Positions 17,630 to 26,034 of a stretch of DNA of 64,000 bases are shown here, one piece after another (positions within the stretch are counted from its first letter, which is position 1; the number at the start of each line of letters is the position of its first letter). Below the pieces are notes generated by a model. That model made no database searches, was not told the DNA's origin, and saw only the letters and a program-made list of their open reading frames with translations. A program made the position numbers and the translations under genes. The stretch is from Paenibacillus lentus. GTDB lineage: Bacteria; Bacillota; Bacilli; Paenibacillales; Paenibacillaceae. The stretch is taken from positions 3,410,001 to 3,474,000 of the forward strand of contig NZ_CP034248.1 in NCBI RefSeq assembly GCF_003931855.1, given 5' to 3'.

Positions 17630-18712
17630 ATGAGGAAAATTCCATTTGTTTTGCATGGCTTTGGTACAATTGCTAAGACGCATATCGTCGCGCTGCGGAC
17701 GCTGCCTGTTATCAAGAAGCTTCCGTTTGTACCTGTCCTGGATACGCTTGTCACTCGACATCCAGATCTACATAAAGAACAGGCTTTTGCGATGGGCTTT
17801 GAACATATTACAGATAGCATTGCGGAAGCAGTTAATCGAAAATCGGTTGCTGCGGTGAGTGTGTGTACTCCTAACGCTCTTCATCCTGACAGCATTCGTG
17901 CGGCAGGGGAAGCGGGCAAGGCGATTTATTGCGAAAAACCAATTGCCGATAATTATCATGATGCCAAGCAAGCCGTTGCTGGATTTCCTACACACTTAAC
18001 AGCGCAGGTTGCGCTAATGTTCCGCTATCACCCTGCGGTTCAGCGAACGACAGAGCTGCTTCGTCAGGAGAGCATCGGCCCAATCCTACAGTGTAAAATA
18101 TCTTACCTTCGCTCTGGCTATTTAGATCAGGAACGTCCCTTCAGCTGGCGGGTCAGCAGTGATCTATCCGGTGGCGGGGCCATTACGGATATTGGAGTAC
18201 ATGCGCTTGACCTTATTTGTCATTGGTTTGGAGATTTATCTCGCATTGACGGGATAACTGAGACATTTGTGAATGAGCGCAGCACAGAGCCGGGAAGTGA
18301 ATACAAGGTAGCCATCGAAGTGGATGATTGGGCTGCTTTAAATTATGAGACGGTTACAGGTGTTCGTGGTATGGTGGAAGTATCACGCATAGCATGGGGA
18401 AGTGATGCTTTTACCGTTCAAATTGTGGGAACCCGGGGAAGCATTACTATGGACTTGGAGAAGGACACTTATCCAAAGGTACAACTACTTCGAGGTGCAT
18501 TGAGCCATTGTCCTGAGCCTGCAGGTATGAAGTTGCTTCCGGATGCCAAGGCCACGATGGGTGTATTTGTGGACTCTCATTTTGCAGCATTACATCATTT
18601 CATGCTCAGACTTTACGGTAATGATGAATTTGAAGGGCTGGCCCCTACGTTAGCCGATGCATTGCGAGTAGAGAGATATGTGGATCAAGTTCGGATGAAG
18701 ATAAAGGAGTGA
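17630..18712 (+). CDS. Gfo/Idh/MocA-family oxidoreductase
   Basis: This is an NAD(P)-dependent sugar or polyol dehydrogenase-type protein of 360 residues. The nucleotide-binding loop is HGFGTIAKTH near the N-terminus and the family motif EKPIADN is near residue 103; GGGAITDIGVHALDL carries the usual Asp and His of the active-site region. The start at ATG 17630 follows CGGGAGGG. The stop overlaps the ribosome binding region of the next gene, a HAD phosphatase, so the two are translationally coupled and may share a sugar-phosphate substrate. Confidence 0.88.
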   Translation: MRKIPFVLHGFGTIAKTHIVALRTLPVIKKLPFVPVLDTLVTRHPDLHKEQAFAMGFEHITDSIAEAVNRKSVAAVSVCTPNALHPDSIRAAGEAGKAIYCEKPIADNYHDAKQAVAGFPTHLTAQVALMFRYHPAVQRTTELLRQESIGPILQCKISYLRSGYLDQERPFSWRVSSDLSGGGAITDIGVHALDLICHWFGDLSRIDGITETFVNERSTEPGSEYKVAIEVDDWAALNYETVTGVRGMVEVSRIAWGSDAFTVQIVGTRGSITMDLEKDTYPKVQLLRGALSHCPEPAGMKLLPDAKATMGVFVDSHFAALHHFMLRLYGNDEFEGLAPTLADALRVERYVDQVRMKIKE

Positions 18713-18717
18713 ACTCA

Positions 18718-19524
18718 TTGCCTAAGTGGAAAGCTTATTTGATCGATCTGGACGGCACTATGTATCATGGCAACCGTATGATTCCTGGGGCCGACCAATT
18801 AATTAATGCTATGAAGTGTAGTCAAATTCCGTACTTATTCGTAACCAATAACTCTTCGAGGACGCCTAGTGATGTGGCAGAACATCTGCAGCAAATGGGG
18901 ATACCCGCACAAGCGGAGGATGTATGCACCTCTGCTGTTGCAGCTGCAGAATACATTGCAAGTCTGCAGCCAGGTGCAAAGGTAGCACCGATTGGTGAAT
19001 ACGGCTTGACTGAGGCGCTCAAACAGGCTGGATTAACGATTGATACGGATGAACCCGAATATGTGGTGCAAGGCATTGATCGTGGTTTCACCTATGATAA
19101 GCTTGCGCAGGCTGCGAGATGGATCGCAAGCGGTGCACGATATATATTGACGAATCCGGATCTGCAGTTACCGGGACAGGAGGGAATTATGCCTGGAGCT
19201 GGTACGATTTCAGCTGCGATCGTAGCGGCTTCAAGCGTCGAGCCTGTGATCATTGGCAAGCCATCGAACATTTTAATGAAGCATGCCATGGAACGCTTAG
19301 GTGTACGACCTGATGCGACTGCGGTAATTGGGGATAATATGCTTACGGACATTTCGGCAGGCGCTCATGCAGGCTGCGGAACTATTCTGACATTGACAGG
19401 AGTTACGAATCGGACTAATCTCCCGGGACTCATGGAGAAGACGGGGGTTACGCCGGATACGATTTGTGAAGATTTGACCGAGGTTCAATCCTTGATTGTA
19501 AATTCACTGGAATCAGCTACCTAA
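18718..19524 (+). CDS. HAD-IIA phosphatase (NagD/AraL-like)
   Basis: The product of 268 residues has HAD motifs LIDLDGTMYHGN (I), VTNNSSRTP (II), GKPSNIL (III) and VIGDNMLTDISAG (IV), with a C2-type cap between motifs II and III as in NagD and AraL. These enzymes dephosphorylate sugar phosphates, nucleotides or pyridoxal phosphate. I start it at TTG 18718, 8 nt after AAGGAG. A GTG at 18709 overlaps both the ribosome binding site and the previous stop and is less likely. Confidence 0.88.
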   Translation: MPKWKAYLIDLDGTMYHGNRMIPGADQLINAMKCSQIPYLFVTNNSSRTPSDVAEHLQQMGIPAQAEDVCTSAVAAAEYIASLQPGAKVAPIGEYGLTEALKQAGLTIDTDEPEYVVQGIDRGFTYDKLAQAARWIASGARYILTNPDLQLPGQEGIMPGAGTISAAIVAASSVEPVIIGKPSNILMKHAMERLGVRPDATAVIGDNMLTDISAGAHAGCGTILTLTGVTNRTNLPGLMEKTGVTPDTICEDLTEVQSLIVNSLESAT

Positions 19525-19556
19525 GGCATAATGAGATAGAGAAAGGAAAGATGATG

Positions 19557-20375
19557 ATGCCGGAACTGCCGGAAATGGATAATTATCGAATTCAACTATC
19601 CAACTATGTTTTGGATTTGCCTATAACTAATATTGTGATTAACCGGGAGAAGTCAGTTAATCTGGAACCGGATGCTTTTATAGATTCCTTGCTGGGGAGA
19701 CAGATTATTTTTATTGAACGTCGTGGAAAGCACTTGCTGTTCCATCTGGATAATGGGCGGCGCCTCGTGCTGCATTTAATGCTTGGCGGACTTTTATACC
19801 TAGGCTCGTCGGATGATCGTCCTGACCGGAATACGCAAATTGAAGTTTCTTTTGGTAACGGTTTGGTGTTATATTTTATCGGGCTAAGGCTAGGTTACCT
19901 ACACCTGCGTACGGCGAAGGAAGCGGAGGAACAGTTGTCGGATTTAGGACCAGAGCTGCTTGATCGAAGAATGAATGAAGAAAAGTTCATAACAATTTTT
20001 AGGAAGCGTCGTGGCAGTCTGAAGACAGCGCTGGTTAATCAGGAGATCGTTGCCGGGATTGGTAACTGCTATGCAGATGAGATCTCGTTTGCTGCCGGAC
20101 TGCGTCCATCCGCCAAGCTGCAAAATTTGACCGAGGATGATCTGTCGAGGTTATACCAAGCAACCAGGGATGTGTTGATTCATGCTACCGACGCGGGAGG
20201 ATACATGGAACTTCCGCTGACGAAGGATGATCAGCTTACAGGCGGATTTAATGAACTTTGTCAAGTGTATGATCGGGAAGGGGAGAAATGCAACCGCTGC
20301 GGGGATGAGATTGTGAAGACCGAGATTTCTGGTAAAAAGGCCTTCTATAGCCCGGGCTGTCAGCATGAGCGTTAA
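19557..20375 (+). CDS. Fpg/Nei-family DNA glycosylase with altered zinc finger
   Basis: This is a bifunctional DNA glycosylase/AP lyase of the MutM/Nei family, 272 residues. Three ATGs follow each other (19551, 19554, 19557); the third must be used because the catalytic Pro has to become the N-terminus, giving MPELPE with catalytic Pro2 and Glu3. The loop Lys is in RRGKHLLFHLDNG near residue 57 and the helix-two-turns-helix is in LVNQEIVAGIGNCYADEI. The C-terminal zinc finger reads C245-x2-C248-x16-S265-x2-C268: the third Cys ligand is Ser. The gene overlaps the endonuclease IV gene by 11 nt, which points to joint base-excision repair. Preferred lesion is not deducible. Confidence 0.88.
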   Translation: MPELPEMDNYRIQLSNYVLDLPITNIVINREKSVNLEPDAFIDSLLGRQIIFIERRGKHLLFHLDNGRRLVLHLMLGGLLYLGSSDDRPDRNTQIEVSFGNGLVLYFIGLRLGYLHLRTAKEAEEQLSDLGPELLDRRMNEEKFITIFRKRRGSLKTALVNQEIVAGIGNCYADEISFAAGLRPSAKLQNLTEDDLSRLYQATRDVLIHATDAGGYMELPLTKDDQLTGGFNELCQVYDREGEKCNRCGDEIVKTEISGKKAFYSPGCQHER

Positions 20376-21222
20376 TAATCCGATAGTAGGTGGACACCTC
20401 AGTATCCGGGGCGGGTATGCTAGAGCCGCGCAACTCGCTATTACTTCCGGCGCAGGCGCTTTTCAGTATTTTCCCAAAAATCCTAGAAGCTTGACGATCA
20501 AGGATTTTGACCGTCAAGATGCGGAACGCTGCCGGATACTATGCGAGAACTATGGTATTTTTACTGTCGCTCATGCACCTTATCCGAGTAATTTGGCGGT
20601 GGATATGAATGCAGCCCGCGCACAGTTTGAACGAACTGTGAACTCACTGCGAAATGATCTAGAAATTGCAGAGGCCTGCGGATCTATGGGGATAATTGTT
20701 CATTTTGGCATATATAAGGCTGGAACCCCCTTACAAGGTTACCAAAATATTATACAATGTATAAATCATGTGCTCTCCGGCTGGAAAGGCAAAGCTAAGT
20801 TGATTATTGAGAATCAGGCTGGTGACCATGGAGAAATGGGTATGACCCTGGAAGAGCTGGTTCAAATTCGCAAGCTATGCCATTCCCCTGAACTTATCGG
20901 CTTCTGTCTCGACACGTGTCATGCCTTTGCTTCGGGGATGTGGGTTGGCGAACATGACGATGTATTTGTAAGCAAAGCATCGGCATTGGACTTTTGGAGC
21001 GGCTTAACCGTGATTCATTTGAATGATTCGAAATATCCGGCCTATTCCCGTAAAGATCGTCATGCTCGCATAGGTGATGGTTATATTGGAGAGGGAGGCT
21101 TTCGCAAGCTGCTTCAGCTGGATGAGGTACAAGGAATACCATGCATATTTGAAAGTGAGAAAGACGAAGAGGGAACCTATAGAGAAGATATGGAACGGGT
21201 GAGGCGGTGGGTGAAAGCCTAG
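20365..21222 (+). CDS. nfo: Endonuclease IV (AP endonuclease)
   Basis: This TIM-barrel AP endonuclease cuts 5' to abasic sites. The 285-residue product retains the metal ligands expected from E. coli Nfo: His in VAHAPYPSN, His in IVHFGI, Glu in LIIENQAG, Asp and His in CLDTCHAFA, His in IHLNDSK, Asp and His in DRHARIGDG, and Glu in FESEKDE. The start ATG lies inside the end of the glycosylase gene, so translation is coupled: a glycosylase that makes abasic sites and the enzyme that opens them are made together. Confidence 0.93.
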   Translation: MSVNNPIVGGHLSIRGGYARAAQLAITSGAGAFQYFPKNPRSLTIKDFDRQDAERCRILCENYGIFTVAHAPYPSNLAVDMNAARAQFERTVNSLRNDLEIAEACGSMGIIVHFGIYKAGTPLQGYQNIIQCINHVLSGWKGKAKLIIENQAGDHGEMGMTLEELVQIRKLCHSPELIGFCLDTCHAFASGMWVGEHDDVFVSKASALDFWSGLTVIHLNDSKYPAYSRKDRHARIGDGYIGEGGFRKLLQLDEVQGIPCIFESEKDEEGTYREDMERVRRWVKA

Positions 21223-21255
21223 TACTGGAAATTCCGCGGGAAAGGACGAAGAATA

Positions 21256-21609
21256 TTGATTCATGTATATATGGATGATTTGCGGCGTTGTCCCATAGGA
21301 TTTACTTTAGTAAGGACCGTCGATGAATGTATAGAGCTTCTGCGAATTTCCGAAGTCGATATCCTGTCCCTAGATTATGATATGGGCCCAGGAGAAAAGA
21401 CGGGAGCGGAAGTGGCTTCAGCAATTGCGAGAGAAGGATTATATCCTAGAGAGATTTTTTTACACACTTCGAGTATAGCAGGTAAGAAAAGCATGTACGA
21501 AATATTGCATCAGAACAAGCCAGAGAGCGTAATTCTGCATAACGGACCGATTCCATTTGACCGCCTGGATGAAATTGAGAGTTTGACCAGAAGAAGCGCA
21601 CGTAAATAA
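21256..21609 (+). CDS. Cyclic-phosphate-processing receiver-like domain protein (cREC)
   Basis: The 117-residue product resembles a stand-alone receiver-like fold: an acidic VYMDDLRRCP near the N-terminus and ILSLDYDMGPGEKTG in place of the phospho-acceptor strand. I match this pattern to the cREC family, predicted on comparative grounds to act on cyclic phosphate RNA ends; the assignment is from memory of the motif. The start is TTG 21256, since the conserved N-terminal strand precedes the first ATG (21271). It lies between the endonuclease IV gene and an RNA methyltransferase gene. Confidence 0.6.
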   Translation: MIHVYMDDLRRCPIGFTLVRTVDECIELLRISEVDILSLDYDMGPGEKTGAEVASAIAREGLYPREIFLHTSSIAGKKSMYEILHQNKPESVILHNGPIPFDRLDEIESLTRRSARK

Positions 21610-21667
21610 ATAAGTTAAAATTAAGGCCGTGTGTGAATCCGGCAATGACTTCTGGGGGTACTACGAG

Positions 21668-22747
21668 TTGAAAATTCAGGAAATGGAACAAAGTAAAACA
21701 GGCGACAAGTTAGATGTGGTTAGCCATTGGATTTGTTCAACGAATCATGGCTTTGCGCCGTATGCTCAAGAAGAGCTGCGGAGAATGTTCGGTGCTGTGA
21801 AGAGTTCAGTCATCATTCCCGGCGAGGTGCTGCGAGTGACCTTGCAGGAAGAGGTGGGGCAGGTTATCGATGGGCTATTAAGCAAGACGCCTATCTTTTT
21901 GCGGCATCTTTTCCCTATCGAATGGGAATGGAGCGTGTTGGAACAAGGGGAATTTGCAGAGGGGATCGATGCTTTGACGGCTTTTGTATTATCTGATCCG
22001 AGACTGCTGAATGCAAGTAAAGTAGCTATCCAGCCTAGAAAGTCTGAGCAATCCTTATGGAATAGCACTGCGGCGGGGTTGAAGGAGCTGCTCCAAGACA
22101 AATTTTGTGAGCTGAATGCTGAGTTTGTCGTTCGCGATGCGGAATATATCGTTTCTGTATTTGTGGATAAAGAAAAACTCTATGCGGGAATATCTAGACC
22201 TGAGCAGAATTTATCCGACTGGAGTGGCGGAGCTGTACGTTTCCAGCGTGAGGAAGGGCAAATCTCCAGAGCGAAATTCAAGCTGCTGGAGGCTGAGCTG
22301 ACTTTCGGCATCGATTTTACAGCGTTCCGCGAAGCGTTGGATATCGGTGCAGCTCCTGGCGGGTGGACATCATTCTTGCTGGAGCGAGGTCTTAAAGTAA
22401 CGGCAATAGATCCGGCGAAGATGCATCCCTCTCTAAAGAATCATCCGCAACTTACAGTAATAAGAAAAAATGCTGGAGAGGTGAAGCTTCGGGAGGAGCA
22501 ATTTGATTTACTTGTCTGTGATATGAGCTGGAGCCCGAAATTAACGGCAAAGCTGGTCAGTGAATTGCTTTATTCGTTGCTCCCTGGTGGAACGGCTATC
22601 GTGACCGTGAAGCTGTTGAGTAAGAAGCCGATGGCGCTTATCCAAGAAGTGATCGAGACGTTTCACCAGTCACGAATGCAGGTACAGCGGGCAAAGCAGC
22701 TTTTTCATAATCGGGATGAGATTACGTTATATATGATTAAATATTAA
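21668..22747 (+). CDS. RlmM-like rRNA 2'-O-ribose methyltransferase
   Basis: The product of about 359 residues has an N-terminal THUMP-like region and a C-terminal Rossmann methyltransferase domain. The SAM site is DIGAAPGGWTSFLLERG. The K-D-K-E tetrad of 2'-O-methyltransferases is complete: Lys in SRAKFKLLEAE, Asp in VCDMSW, Lys in VTVKLL and Glu in RDEITLY. This matches E. coli RlmM (23S rRNA) in layout and length. The start is uncertain: the frame opens at GTG 21629, but only TTG 21668 has a G-rich ribosome binding site (GGGGG) at normal distance; ATG 21683 is also possible. Confidence 0.8.
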   Translation: MKIQEMEQSKTGDKLDVVSHWICSTNHGFAPYAQEELRRMFGAVKSSVIIPGEVLRVTLQEEVGQVIDGLLSKTPIFLRHLFPIEWEWSVLEQGEFAEGIDALTAFVLSDPRLLNASKVAIQPRKSEQSLWNSTAAGLKELLQDKFCELNAEFVVRDAEYIVSVFVDKEKLYAGISRPEQNLSDWSGGAVRFQREEGQISRAKFKLLEAELTFGIDFTAFREALDIGAAPGGWTSFLLERGLKVTAIDPAKMHPSLKNHPQLTVIRKNAGEVKLREEQFDLLVCDMSWSPKLTAKLVSELLYSLLPGGTAIVTVKLLSKKPMALIQEVIETFHQSRMQVQRAKQLFHNRDEITLYMIKY

Positions 22748-22778
22748 TGTTATTAAGTAAAATTTATGTAAAAAGTAC

Positions 22779-22808
22779 TTTACAAATCGCAGTATAATCA
22801 CGTATACT
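22779..22808 (+). promoter_or_regulatory. Sigma-A-type promoter of the kinase/Tad-like operon
   Basis: TTTACA (22779-22784) and TATACT (22803-22808) are separated by 18 nt, a good vegetative promoter 124 nt before the kinase start. It is the only clear promoter I see ahead of the ten-gene run. Confidence 0.55.
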
Positions 22809-22931
22809 GATTCCAAAATTATACATTAGCTAATGAAGGGAAAGTATCCCATGATTCTGCTCCGGTGTAACCGGGGAGTAGAGGCATGGATGCTTTCCTT
22901 TTTTGTGCATGGAAGGAAGAGGTGGTTGCCA

Positions 22932-24428
22932 ATGGTTGAGAAGCTATCTGTCGGTGATATCATCGCTGGCAGATACAGGATCGTGCGATTGATCGGCGCC
23001 GGGGGGATGAGTTGCGTGTATCTCGTCGCTGATATGAAGTTGCCTGGCAAGACATGGGCGATGAAGGAGGTGCGCGCTGCACCTCATATGCCTATTTCCA
23101 TGGAAGAAGAGGCTAAACTGCTCATCGCGCTTAATCATCCAAGATTGCCGAGAATGATCGACATCTACAGACAGTCCGAAACAGGATATTTGTACATGAT
23201 CATGGACTTTGTTGAAGGAGAACATTTAGATCGTTATGCTGCTGGACGGGGAACTGAATTATCACTGCAAATGCTTGTATCCTTTGGACGGCAAATCTGT
23301 GAAGGGCTCCATTACTTACACAGTCATGAGCCGCCGATCATCCATCGGGATTTGAAGCCAGCGAACTTACTGGTGGATCAGAATGGAGAAATTCGGTTTA
23401 TCGATTTTGGAATTGCGCGAAGATACAAGGAAGACCAGCAGGAAGATACCGTTCTAATGGGATCAATCGGTTTTGCTGCGCCAGAGCAGTATGGGGGCAG
23501 ACAAAGTGACTGCCGAACAGATTTGTACTCCTTGGGAGCTGTATTGCTGTACTTGGCAACTGGGGGCCTTCATAGCAGTTGGTCTGAAGAAGCCATAAAC
23601 GTAATGCGATTTAATGGTTATGAACTACTGGTTCCAGTTCTGCGTCGTCTGCTGCAGACAGAGCCCAAGGATAGATACAGCTCTGCCTTGGAGACGAGTC
23701 GAATTTTAACGATGATAGCCGATGAGACGCGACAAGAGAAGACTCAGCGAGCAAATCGCTGCAGCGTCATTGCTGTGCTGGGAGCGAGTCCAGGTGTAGG
23801 TACTACACATACAGCTATTATGTTAGCCCATACCCTTTCTCAGGTATCGAAGCATGTAGCGATTGTTGAAATGGAGGTGAAATCAAGAGCGTTCCGGCAG
23901 CTGGGCCAAATCGTTTCAGGCAGCGAAATAGACAAGAGGGGTCGTTCTACCTCTCCGCAGCGGTTTCGTATTCATACCGTAGATTATATCCGCCATCCGA
24001 CTCGTGCGGAATGGATCGAGCTGCTTGCAGCAGGCTACGAATATGTAGTGTGTGACATTGGTTCAACTGGACGCAAGGAGCTCCTTGAAGAATTCGCACG
24101 AGCTGATCTGCCGATTATTGTTACTTCTGGGGCCGAATGGAGAGAGGAGGATGCGATGTCAATCGGTGAGCGAGTTGGTGAGGGGATCCGGCGTAAATGG
24201 GTATGTATCGTTCCGATGGGGGGACGGAACGCCATTCGTAGATTGCGTAAGCCGCTCGGAACTGAACGGGTGCATGAGATCGGAGCGGAGAATGATCCTT
24301 TTGAGCCGGGGCAAGAAATGATGTCGACATTGATAAAAATATGCAGCCCTGTGCTTATAAAGCCTATAAGAATGGAAGGCAGAGGTTTTGGTGTAAAAAG
24401 AAAACGTTGGAAAGGAAGAGGTAACTAG
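22932..24428 (+). CDS. Hanks-type Ser/Thr kinase fused to a ParA/CpaE-like P-loop domain
   Basis: The 498-residue product joins two domains. Residues about 14-275 form a complete protein kinase: glycine loop GAGGMSCVY, Lys in AMKEV, HRDLKPAN near 137, DFG near 156 and APEQY near 182. Residues about 278-470 form a ParA/MinD/CpaE-like domain with the deviant Walker A GASPGVGTTHT near 283, HVAIVEME and the Walker B-like YEYVVCDIGS. There is no membrane segment and there are no PASTA repeats, unlike most Firmicute kinases. I use ATG 22932 behind AGAGGTGG; ATG 22851 behind AAGGGAAAG would add 27 residues. The next gene starts right after the stop. I infer a regulatory and positioning ATPase of the Tad-like machine. 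Confidence 0.85.
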   Translation: MVEKLSVGDIIAGRYRIVRLIGAGGMSCVYLVADMKLPGKTWAMKEVRAAPHMPISMEEEAKLLIALNHPRLPRMIDIYRQSETGYLYMIMDFVEGEHLDRYAAGRGTELSLQMLVSFGRQICEGLHYLHSHEPPIIHRDLKPANLLVDQNGEIRFIDFGIARRYKEDQQEDTVLMGSIGFAAPEQYGGRQSDCRTDLYSLGAVLLYLATGGLHSSWSEEAINVMRFNGYELLVPVLRRLLQTEPKDRYSSALETSRILTMIADETRQEKTQRANRCSVIAVLGASPGVGTTHTAIMLAHTLSQVSKHVAIVEMEVKSRAFRQLGQIVSGSEIDKRGRSTSPQRFRIHTVDYIRHPTRAEWIELLAAGYEYVVCDIGSTGRKELLEEFARADLPIIVTSGAEWREEDAMSIGERVGEGIRRKWVCIVPMGGRNAIRRLRKPLGTERVHEIGAENDPFEPGQEMMSTLIKICSPVLIKPIRMEGRGFGVKRKRWKGRGN

Positions 24429-25325
24429 ATGTCCAGACTGAGGCAGCGGACGAAGCAGTTAATTTTTTCTGGCATAGCAGGAGCAGGTATCGTCGGTATT
24501 CTCTTTGTGGGTTATGCCTTGCATCAGGTGAAGCACGTGCATCAAGTGAAGGCTTCTCTTGTGAGGGATTATGAAACCCAAATTATGCAGCTGAAGGAGG
24601 AGAAGGAGCGCCAATCGATTACAGGCTGGGCGCTTGCCCGTGACATTTCTGCGGGACAACCCATCCATGTAGAAGATATTAAAAGTATTGAATTGCCGAT
24701 CGATAGCGTGCCCGCAAATTTCATTACATCCAAAGATGAGATTACAGGCAAAAATGCTAAGATTGCTTTGTCGTCGCGAACGCTATTGACATCAGGATTG
24801 CTGTATTCAGACGAGCCGACACCCCATGATTTGCGCTGGCGCGAGATGGGATTTGTACAGCTGCCTGCAGCGCTTTTAAAGAATGACATAGTGGATGTGC
24901 GTATTCAGTTTCCTACTGGACAAGATTATATTCTTCTGTCTAAGAAGAAGGTAGAGCAATTAAATGGGGAAACGATTACGGTGACATTGGACGAAGTCGA
25001 AATACTGTCTTTATCCAGTGCGATTGTTGATGCTTATTTTCATAAGGCCACGATTTATGCACTTGCTTATGTAGAGCCTCAATTGCAGGCTAAGGCAATC
25101 CCGACTTACCCGGCTAATGAAGCTGTACTGCAGTTAATCAAGAAGGATCCCAATATTATCTCAAAGGCTGAATATGCGCTATCCCATGCTGCGCGGCGAA
25201 TTTTAGAGTCAGATTTATCCGGAGTTACGCCTCAGAATGCTGCTGAATTTGCGGGACGTCAGGCTGAACGAACAGCCGTATCGGCAAAGCCCACTTCTGG
25301 CGATAGCTTCGAGATAAATCCCTAA
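24429..25325 (+). CDS. CpaB/SAF-like membrane protein of the Tad-like locus
   Basis: The 298-residue product has an N-terminal membrane segment (about residues 12-33), a short coiled-coil-prone stretch (DYETQIMQLKEEKER) and an SAF domain with the CpaB pattern ARDISAGQPIHVEDIKSIELP and SSRTLLTSGLL. CpaB/RcpC proteins are assembly factors of Flp pili; in a cell without an outer membrane the protein would sit on the outer face of the cytoplasmic membrane. It directly follows the kinase gene with no gap and a good ribosome binding site (AAGAGGT). Confidence 0.75.
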   Translation: MSRLRQRTKQLIFSGIAGAGIVGILFVGYALHQVKHVHQVKASLVRDYETQIMQLKEEKERQSITGWALARDISAGQPIHVEDIKSIELPIDSVPANFITSKDEITGKNAKIALSSRTLLTSGLLYSDEPTPHDLRWREMGFVQLPAALLKNDIVDVRIQFPTGQDYILLSKKKVEQLNGETITVTLDEVEILSLSSAIVDAYFHKATIYALAYVEPQLQAKAIPTYPANEAVLQLIKKDPNIISKAEYALSHAARRILESDLSGVTPQNAAEFAGRQAERTAVSAKPTSGDSFEINP

Positions 25326-25347
25326 TACGCTACAAGGAGACGATTTG

Positions 25348-26034
25348 GTGGAACGATGGATATTTACCGGTGCTGTAGATAAACGAGATCTGCTGCTTTA
25401 CATATGCAAGGTATTAGCTTCCTCAGGTCGGAAAGTCTTACTTATTGATGCAACCGACAAGGGGAAATATCGATATGTGATTGGCGGGATTGTTAAAGAG
25501 AGCGAAATGAGCGAATTTAACGGGTTTGATGTGGCGCGGTTTGGAAGGAATCTGAAAGAAGACCAGATCGAGAACTATGATTATTGTATTTATGATATGG
25601 ATTTTGTTTCACCTAAGAACGGGCAAATATGGAGCATGACCAAGCAAATCATTTGGGTGACAAGCTATGATCGGTATGAAATTGCTGAGAGCATCGAATT
25701 TTTTAGTCAGCTATTCAGGACTTGGCCGAAGCTTCAGGGAATGAGGGTGCATTATGTCTTTATGCGAACGATGGACAGTTACGTCGACGAACAGTACGTG
25801 ATGAGCATGATGGCTCAACTACCGATCGATTGGGTATCCACTGAAGTACGTATACCGTTGGATGAAGTAAATATTGCAGTGCAAACGGAGAACGAACATT
25901 CGCAAACCTTACACATGAATCGGATAACTCGAGCTTATAAACGAGCGATTATGGATTTAATCCTCCTGTTGGCCGGTTGGGAGTTAAGAACGGTAAAGAT
26001 AGCTTATCGCAAAGCTGAAAGGAGAAAGGCATGA
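25348..26034 (+). CDS. MinD/ParA-like protein lacking a P-loop
   Basis: The 228-residue product has the outline of a ParA/MinD-type ATPase without its phosphate-binding loop. The N-terminal strand WIFTGAV is followed by DKRDLLLYICKVLASSGRKVLLIDATDKGKY; the GxGK[ST]T motif expected at GAVDKRD is absent. The Walker B-like YDYCIYDMD remains. I call it a non-hydrolysing paralogue of the CpaE-type domain. I start at GTG 25348, 7 nt after CAAGGAGA; TTG 25345 is an alternative. The stop overlaps the next ATG by 4 nt. Confidence 0.65.
   Translation: MERWIFTGAVDKRDLLLYICKVLASSGRKVLLIDATDKGKYRYVIGGIVKESEMSEFNGFDVARFGRNLKEDQIENYDYCIYDMDFVSPKNGQIWSMTKQIIWVTSYDRYEIAESIEFFSQLFRTWPKLQGMRVHYVFMRTMDSYVDEQYVMSMMAQLPIDWVSTEVRIPLDEVNIAVQTENEHSQTLHMNRITRAYKRAIMDLILLLAGWELRTVKIAYRKAERRKA

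Noticed and set aside
22793-22798. TATAAT as -10 for the kinase operon
   Set aside because: It is only 8 nt after TTTACA; the TATACT at 22803-22808 has the right 18-nt spacing.
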